Source: an uncultured Sphingomonas sp.
Lineage (GTDB): Bacteria; Pseudomonadota; Alphaproteobacteria; Sphingomonadales; Sphingomonadaceae
Assembly: GCF_936927845.1 (NCBI RefSeq)
Contig: NZ_CAKZHV010000047.1
Span: 1 to 36,260, forward strand
DNA: 36,260 bases
Direction of reading: 5' to 3'
In this document: in pieces, positions 32,180 through 36,260 of the stretch
How the letters are laid out: the number at the start of each line of letters is the position of its first letter
How positions within the stretch are numbered: the first letter of the stretch is position 1
The notes under the pieces: model-generated
Database searches by the model: none
What the model was told of the DNA's origin: nothing
The model's input: only the letters and a program-made list of their open reading frames with translations
Position numbers and translations under genes: made by a program

Positions 32180-33897
32180 TCTGCGGCCTCGGCTGCTGGG
32201 GTGGTGGCATCGTCGTTCGCTGGGTCGGTCGACGTCGCCGCGCCGGTATTCTGGCTCCAATCGTCGCGGCTGGCGTATGTCTCGGTCACGTCAGCGGCGT
32301 CGTAATTCGCGATTAGGTCGAGCCAGCTGTCGACAAAGCCTTCGCCATCGTCGGTGACGTAGCCGCCGTCTTCCTCGCGTATCCACACGTCGCCTTCGAT
32401 GACGACGACCGCCGGCGGGTCCATCGCCTCGAGCTCGGCCGCGCGCGCCTCGGCGCGGCTATCGGCGTCGGCCGCGGCGGCGAGCTGCGCGACATACTCG
32501 CGCTCGGCCGCGGTCGCCTGCGCCGCGACCTCTACATCGCTGACGAAGATCGTCACCGGTACCAGCCAGCCGTCCACGCCATCCTTCCGGTCGCGCTGCT
32601 CGCGCGCTTGCCAGCGATCGGGCCAGTATGCTCGACCCTGCCAACGCGAGCCGGCGAATGGGCCGATAGCGAGGCGGCGAGCCAAGGTGTCGACCGCGGC
32701 CGCGCGCTCGCGTGCGGCTCGCTGCTCGGAGGTCTCGACCGGCCCGGCCACGTGGTGCACGGTCGGGTCGACGGCTTGCCTCTGCTCGGCGTCGACCAAG
32801 ATCCAGCGGGGCCAGGCGATCAGCTCGCCCTTGGGATCGATGCCGACGACGACGCGCGCGGCGATGCGGTTGTTGCGGATGGTGTTCCACACGCGATCAC
32901 TACGCCAGGTATCGACCAGGACGTAGCCGTTCGGAGCGGTCGGCTTCACGTTCGCCCCCCAGCTTTCGAAACGCAGCCCGGGCACCAGCACGTACCCTTC
33001 GATCGACGGTGACCAAGCGGAATTTTCGCGCAGCGTCGCGATCAGATCGGCCGCGCGGTGATCAGCCCATGCCTGCGCCAAGTCCTTCAGGATCGACGGC
33101 GTAAGCAGCATCTTCTTCTCGCCGACCGGCGTAAAGAGATCGTCCTCGTACTCACCGCCGCTCTTCTCGTAGCTGTCAGCGCCGACGAAGCGAAACAGCG
33201 GATCGTCGGTGTCCATCGAGCTTTTGGCGAGATCTCCGCGGATGTGCGATGGCTGGTGCGACCAGGTTGACCCCGCGCCCTTGCGGTGGCTGGTGTAGAC
33301 CTTCGCCTGCCGATCCTTGTCCTGCGTGGTCGCATAGGCCATCGCCGCGTCGAGCGTGATCTCCCGATCGGCGAGTCCCTGCAGCACCGGCTCGGCCAGC
33401 TCGGCGAGGCGCAGGCGCTGCTTCACCAGCCGCTCGGTAAAGCCGAAGCGCTTGGCGAGGCTGGCGGGCGAGTGGTGGCCGGTGTCGATCAGCGCCTTGA
33501 AGGCAACAAATTCGTCGACCGGCGACATGGTGCGCTGCTGCAGGTTCTCGGCCAGCGACAGTTCGACGGCCAGCTCGGCGTCTCGGATCAGCACTGGTAC
33601 CGGGAAGCGATCGTCAACGGCGCCGCGCTCGTAAAGCAGCTGGAGCGCCTGCAGGCGGCGCCCACCTCCGACCACGAATACGCGGTCGGCGTCCTCGGGC
33701 CAGTCGCTGCGGTAGCCTATCAGCGACGAGAGCAGGCCGTGCGCGGTGATGTCATCGGCGAGCGTCTCGACATCTTCGTCGACGCGCGTGTGGCGCACGT
33801 TCTCGGGCGCGCGGCGCAGAAGGCCGAGCTGGATAGGCTCCGGCGACGATGGCACGATCGTCGCGAGGGGCTTGGCGGCGGCAGATCCTTTCTTCAT
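32176..33897 (-). CDS. ParB/Spo0J-like protein of the element
   Basis: A 573-residue protein with a ParB-type N-terminal domain (about 30-130): VVGGGRRLQALQLL corresponds to the GERR box and SLAENLQQRTMSPVDEFVAF to the ENxxR box, now known as a CTP-binding site in ParB. An HTH follows (about 150-175, SPASLAKRFGFTERLVKQRL). The C-terminal 350 residues are not part of classical ParB and end in an acidic, Thr/Ala-rich tail. No ParA is present in the window. It may bind element DNA for segregation, replication or transcription. The ATG at 33897 overlaps the stop of the Cys-rich gene; the upstream extension of the frame lies in that gene. Confidence 0.85.
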   Translation of the reverse strand: MKKGSAAAKPLATIVPSSPEPIQLGLLRRAPENVRHTRVDEDVETLADDITAHGLLSSLIGYRSDWPEDADRVFVVGGGRRLQALQLLYERGAVDDRFPVPVLIRDAELAVELSLAENLQQRTMSPVDEFVAFKALIDTGHHSPASLAKRFGFTERLVKQRLRLAELAEPVLQGLADREITLDAAMAYATTQDKDRQAKVYTSHRKGAGSTWSHQPSHIRGDLAKSSMDTDDPLFRFVGADSYEKSGGEYEDDLFTPVGEKKMLLTPSILKDLAQAWADHRAADLIATLRENSAWSPSIEGYVLVPGLRFESWGANVKPTAPNGYVLVDTWRSDRVWNTIRNNRIAARVVVGIDPKGELIAWPRWILVDAEQRQAVDPTVHHVAGPVETSEQRAARERAAAVDTLARRLAIGPFAGSRWQGRAYWPDRWQAREQRDRKDGVDGWLVPVTIFVSDVEVAAQATAAEREYVAQLAAAADADSRAEARAAELEAMDPPAVVVIEGDVWIREEDGGYVTDDGEGFVDSWLDLIANYDAADVTETYASRDDWSQNTGAATSTDPANDDATTPAAEAAE

Positions 33898-34271
33898 GAC
33901 GGGTACGTCTCCGGCTTGTGGGAAGCCGCACCGGCAGGTCGAAGTGTCGGCATGGCTGGATCGGGGAAGGGAGTCGCATCCGGCCGGCTCCCCGAACCGG
34001 TCGGCTGTTGCGTGAAGAGGTCGCGTTGCGCGTGCTCGCGCTGCCAGTCGGCAAAGGCGGCCGTGTGCCTCTTGCAGAGATCCTTCCCCGCCGCCGGCGA
34101 CGTGGCGCAACTGCTGCACACGTAGGCGTCGCAGGTTCCCGAGCGCTTGCCCGGTACCTTCCAGTCGCACTGCAGCGTCGCGCGCGCGCCGCATGCGCAG
34201 CGGCGCCGCGGGCGGTGCCCGCCGCACACGAAGGCGAAGCCGCCACCGTCAAGGGGGACGCGCTCGCACAT
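33894..34271 (-). CDS. Cys-rich zinc-binding-type protein of the element
   Basis: A 125-residue protein. Its first 70 residues hold about nine cysteines (C2, C16, C25, C27, C35, C47, C52, C55, C66) and His, consistent with zinc binding (RRCACGARATLQC, YVCSSCATS, DLCKRH). A Pro-rich tail follows. The ATG at 34271 overlaps the preceding TAA, and the stop overlaps the ParB-like ATG. Function unknown. Confidence 0.75.
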   Translation of the reverse strand: MCERVPLDGGGFAFVCGGHRPRRRCACGARATLQCDWKVPGKRSGTCDAYVCSSCATSPAAGKDLCKRHTAAFADWQREHAQRDLFTQQPTGSGSRPDATPFPDPAMPTLRPAGAASHKPETYPS

Positions 34272-34450
34272 TACTGCACGACCTCGTACTGCTCGATGTC
34301 GGCTGGGTGGCCTGCCTTCGACCAGGTGCAGCCGAAGCGGCCGTCCGCAGGCCACTCGTGCGGGGCGTCACCGGGGCGGTCACCGCGCAGGATCACGCGG
34401 ACGCGCCTGCCGATCGCCTCGGTCGGGAGGTAGCCCGGGTTCGGCGACAC
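34271..34450 (-). CDS. small hypothetical protein of the element
   Basis: A 59-residue ORF from GTG at 34450 to TAA at 34273-34271. It begins MSPNPGYLPTEAIGRRVRVILRGD and contains a W/C-rich segment (WPADGRFGCTWSKAGHPADI). Start and stop overlap both neighbours by one base (TAGTG and TAATG). Unknown family; the exact fit in the overlapped operon supports it. Confidence 0.65.
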   Translation of the reverse strand: MSPNPGYLPTEAIGRRVRVILRGDRPGDAPHEWPADGRFGCTWSKAGHPADIEQYEVVQ

Positions 34451-34788
34451 TAGCGATCTCCACCGTTCGCGCGAAGCACGTCACCAGCGAGGCTGATCAT
34501 GCTCTCGTCAGGCGTACAGAAGGCGCCCTCGGCCGAGTGCTCGAAGCCTACGAGGCAACCAATGTCGCCGGGCCCAAGCTTGTCTGATGCGATGACGACG
34601 ATCTCGTCACCGCGCAGCTCGAGCCTGAGATCTGACGGCCGAATGTCCAACAGCCACGAACGCGAGCGCGCGATAAGCATCGCGGGTATGCCATCAAGCT
34701 CAGCTTGCGTGATCGGCGGTCGAAAGTTGTCGGGAGCCGGTAAAGTGCCGACCTCAATGTCTCGGTAGAAGAGCTTGAGCTTCCGCAT
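34450..34788 (-). CDS. hypothetical protein of the element
   Basis: A 112-residue protein starting MRKLKLFYRDIEVG, with alternating strand-like segments (LRLELRGDEIVVIASD) and a CTPDESMISLAGDVL region. No recognised family. The ATG at 34788 sits in a TGATG overlap with the upstream gene; the stop (TAG) touches the next GTG. Confidence 0.7.
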   Translation of the reverse strand: MRKLKLFYRDIEVGTLPAPDNFRPPITQAELDGIPAMLIARSRSWLLDIRPSDLRLELRGDEIVVIASDKLGPGDIGCLVGFEHSAEGAFCTPDESMISLAGDVLRANGGDR

Positions 34789-34970
34789 CAGAACACCGCG
34801 CGCAGCAGCTGCAGCGCGTGATCGGCGGTCCAAGCGATCGACCAGCCGAGCGGCAGGCCGGCGATGATCTGCAGGCAGACCTTGTCGAGCGAGGTCAGCT
34901 GGTAGCGATCGGTGCGCCACGGCTCGCAGCAGGCGCCGCGGCAATCAATCGGGTGAATGTCAGCAGGCAT
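34788..34970 (-). CDS. small hypothetical protein of the element
   Basis: A 60-residue protein with an N-terminal polar part containing Cys-Arg-Gly-Ala-Cys-Cys and a helical C-terminal half (SLDKVCLQIIAGLPLGWSIAW). No recognised family. The ATG at 34970 overlaps the upstream stop as TGATG; a GTG at 34973 would add one residue. Confidence 0.65.
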   Translation of the reverse strand: MPADIHPIDCRGACCEPWRTDRYQLTSLDKVCLQIIAGLPLGWSIAWTADHALQLLRAVF

Positions 34971-35140
34971 CACAGGCGGGGCTCCTTGTGGAGCAGCTCG
35001 CGCAGCACGGTGAACGCGCAGGCGGCTGCGATGATGGCGAAGAAGAAGGCAATGTCGGTGCGGCCGTAGATGACGGCGCCGCCGGCCATTCCGACGAACA
35101 CAGCGCCGGCGCTGAGTGCTGAGCGCGCATAGGGCGTCAT
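34970..35140 (-). CDS. small membrane protein of the element
   Basis: A 56-residue protein with two hydrophobic segments (about 9-23, SAGAVFVGMAGGAVI, and 30-46, IAFFFAIIAAACAFTVL) separated by YGRTD, and a basic tail, so a likely two-span membrane protein. The ATG overlaps the HTH/zinc gene stop as ATGA; its stop overlaps the next ATG. It could be holin-like or an antidefence protein, but nothing decides this. Confidence 0.65.
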   Translation of the reverse strand: MTPYARSALSAGAVFVGMAGGAVIYGRTDIAFFFAIIAAACAFTVLRELLHKEPRL

Positions 35141-35556
35141 GCCGCGGCTCCGATCGGCTCAGCTGGTGCCGCGAAGGTAGTGCAGACAGGGCAACGGTCA
35201 GTGCGCAACCATTTCAGGTGCGACGGAATGATGTCGCCGGGTTGCGAGCCGCAGAGCGCGCACAGCACGGGCGCTACGCTGATCGGCATCTGTCCGCGCG
35301 CGATCGCGTCGAGCAGAGCGAGAGCGTCCAGATCTAAGCTAAAGACGATCCGGAGCGCGACGATCGTCGAGAACGACGCCGGCGCGACGTCGGCCTCGAT
35401 CGACTTCAGCAGGTCAATTCGGTCGACCTCGCCAAGTCGAGGATCCGTACTCAGTCGAGCGGCGACTTCATCGATGGAAAGGCCGGCTACCCAGCGGCGC
35501 GCGCGCAGGTACGCGCCGGGCGTCAGAACCTGTAGCTGCGATTGATCGTTGGACAC
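35137..35556 (-). CDS. HTH and zinc-finger-type putative regulator of the element
   Basis: A 139-residue protein. The N-terminal half has a XRE-like pattern (TPGAYLRARRWVAGLSIDEVAARL), and a C-terminal pair CALC and CPVC, about 24 residues apart, would bind zinc. The start is taken as GTG at 35556 with TGAGG upstream; the frame is open to 35595. A DNA-binding regulator of the element is likely. Confidence 0.7.
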   Translation of the reverse strand: MSNDQSQLQVLTPGAYLRARRWVAGLSIDEVAARLSTDPRLGEVDRIDLLKSIEADVAPASFSTIVALRIVFSLDLDALALLDAIARGQMPISVAPVLCALCGSQPGDIIPSHLKWLRTDRCPVCTTFAAPAEPIGAAA

Positions 35557-35652
35557 GGCAGGCCTCAGACCGCGAAAAGCCGTTCCCGAAAGCACGAGGC
35601 GAGCGGGGCGGCGGGTAGTGGGTGGTAGTGGGACGCAGCAGAGCGGCTCAGA

Positions 35653-36126
35653 TCACGGCGGCAGCTCTGCCTTTGCCTTCTGCGCGCGGAGCGTCGCGAT
35701 CACGTCGCCGAATGCGCCATAGGCTTCCTCAGTCTCGCGCAGCGCGTGATCGATCGCTTTGGGGTCGCTGCCGGCGGCGATCGCGGCCGCCATGATGGCG
35801 GCCAGCGCCTCGCCGCTTTCGCGCGCGGTGACCTGGGCGTGGCGGCCGATCGCGGCCGCGTCGGCGAAACGCTCGGCGCTGGCCTCCTTCAGCAGCAGGC
35901 CGACGGTCTCGTAGAAGGGGAAGGTCGGGTCACCGGCCTCGCGACAGGCGAGGTCGAGCAGGAGCATGTCGCGTACGGTTAGCTGCTCGCGGCGATCGTG
36001 ATCGGAGAGGCCGCGCAGGTAGCCCTGCTCGCGGCCGGTCACCTCCGCGGCGCGATCGATGCCGAGGTCGCCAAGTACACGGTAGAGCGTGTTCTCGATC
36101 GACACAGGCGGGCGCTGCTTCGTCAT
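35653..36126 (-). CDS. putative phage CII-like regulator
   Basis: A 157-residue helical protein beginning MTKQRPPVSIENTLYRVLGDLGIDRAAEVTGRE, which has an HTH-like pattern (AAEVTGREQGYLRGLSD), then long helices. Such proteins in Gram-negative prophages are annotated as CII-family regulators; the assignment is tentative. It is the first gene of the leftward operon, behind the promoter/operator region at 36160-36253. A 96-nt gap follows before the HTH/zinc gene. Confidence 0.5.
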   Translation of the reverse strand: MTKQRPPVSIENTLYRVLGDLGIDRAAEVTGREQGYLRGLSDHDRREQLTVRDMLLLDLACREAGDPTFPFYETVGLLLKEASAERFADAAAIGRHAQVTARESGEALAAIMAAAIAAGSDPKAIDHALRETEEAYGAFGDVIATLRAQKAKAELPP

Positions 36127-36159
36127 GCCGCACGCGTCCGAAAATGCGGCGCCGATCGC

Positions 36160-36187
36160 TGCATACGGCCGGCGCCGGGAGTGTCAC
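36160..36187 (-). promoter_or_regulatory. candidate leftward promoter of the element operon
   Basis: On the minus strand GTGACA (36187-36182) and TATGCA (36165-36160) are 16 bp apart, 34 nt before the regulator's ATG. Confidence 0.4.
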
Positions 36188-36253
36188 ATGCTGAAGCTCG
36201 CAGACTGACACTACTCGCGGCGGCTGGCACCACGTTCCGACCGGTCTGCGAGC
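36180..36253. repeat. overlapping inverted repeats, likely operators
   Basis: AGTGTCA at 36180-36186 and TGACACT at 36206-36212 form a perfect 7-bp inverted repeat that overlaps the candidate -35. GCTCGCAGAC at 36196-36205 and GTCTGCGAGC at 36244-36253 form a second, 10-bp inverted repeat. Such paired dyads are typical of phage-type switch regions, where a divergent repressor gene would lie beyond the window edge. Confidence 0.45.
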
Positions 36254-36260
36254 GGCCGAA

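Overview
The window is GC-rich DNA from an alphaproteobacterium, most likely a Sphingomonadaceae member (Sphingomonas or close relative). This rests on the lon-HU order, the very GC-rich codon use, the 12-gene gsp cluster beside a surface lipoprotein gene and a TonB receptor as in Caulobacter, the CcmC-type cytochrome c maturation genes and an EcfG-type stress promoter. Family calls come from reading protein motifs; no database search was possible.

Layout. (1) 50-1938, minus strand: M1 aminopeptidase and a coupled 59-codon ORF, then a 502-bp gap with short repeats. (2) 2394-6575, plus strand: lon, a strong terminator, an HU gene, tRNA-Val(CAC) and an MDR oxidoreductase. (3) 6611-23165: a secretion locus with a surface lipoprotein, a TonB-dependent receptor, a prolyl-4-hydroxylase-like oxygenase on the opposite strand, and gspC to gspN in unbroken order without gspO. 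The layout resembles the phosphate-starvation ElpS/T2SS locus of Caulobacter crescentus. Both the lipoprotein and gspC promoter regions carry 11-bp-phased TGTCAC-like repeats that look like Pho boxes. (4) 23274-24463: tRNA-His(GTG) and a Leu/Phe/Glu/Val-type dehydrogenase. (5) 24529-26471: ccmC, ccmD, ccmE followed directly by a TPR (CcmI/CycH-like) gene, without ccmF, ccmG or ccmH. (6) 26519-29337: a DUF3072 gene on the minus strand with a full EcfG-type (general stress) promoter, then kup and a 2H phosphoesterase on the plus strand. (7) 29393-29469: tRNA-Met(CAT). A large serine recombinase is read toward the tRNA and its last 13 codons plus stop lie inside it. This marks the left end of an integrated element that runs to the window edge at 36260.

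The element's genes all run leftward. From a candidate promoter/operator at 36160-36253 come a possible CII-like regulator, an HTH/zinc protein, several small unknown proteins, a Cys-rich protein, a ParB-like protein, a J-domain protein and the recombinase. Nearly every junction from 35140 to 31137 is a 1- to 4-nt start/stop overlap, so the set is probably one translationally coupled operon. No structural phage genes, conjugation genes, CRISPR arrays or insertion sequences are visible. The far end of the element is outside the window.
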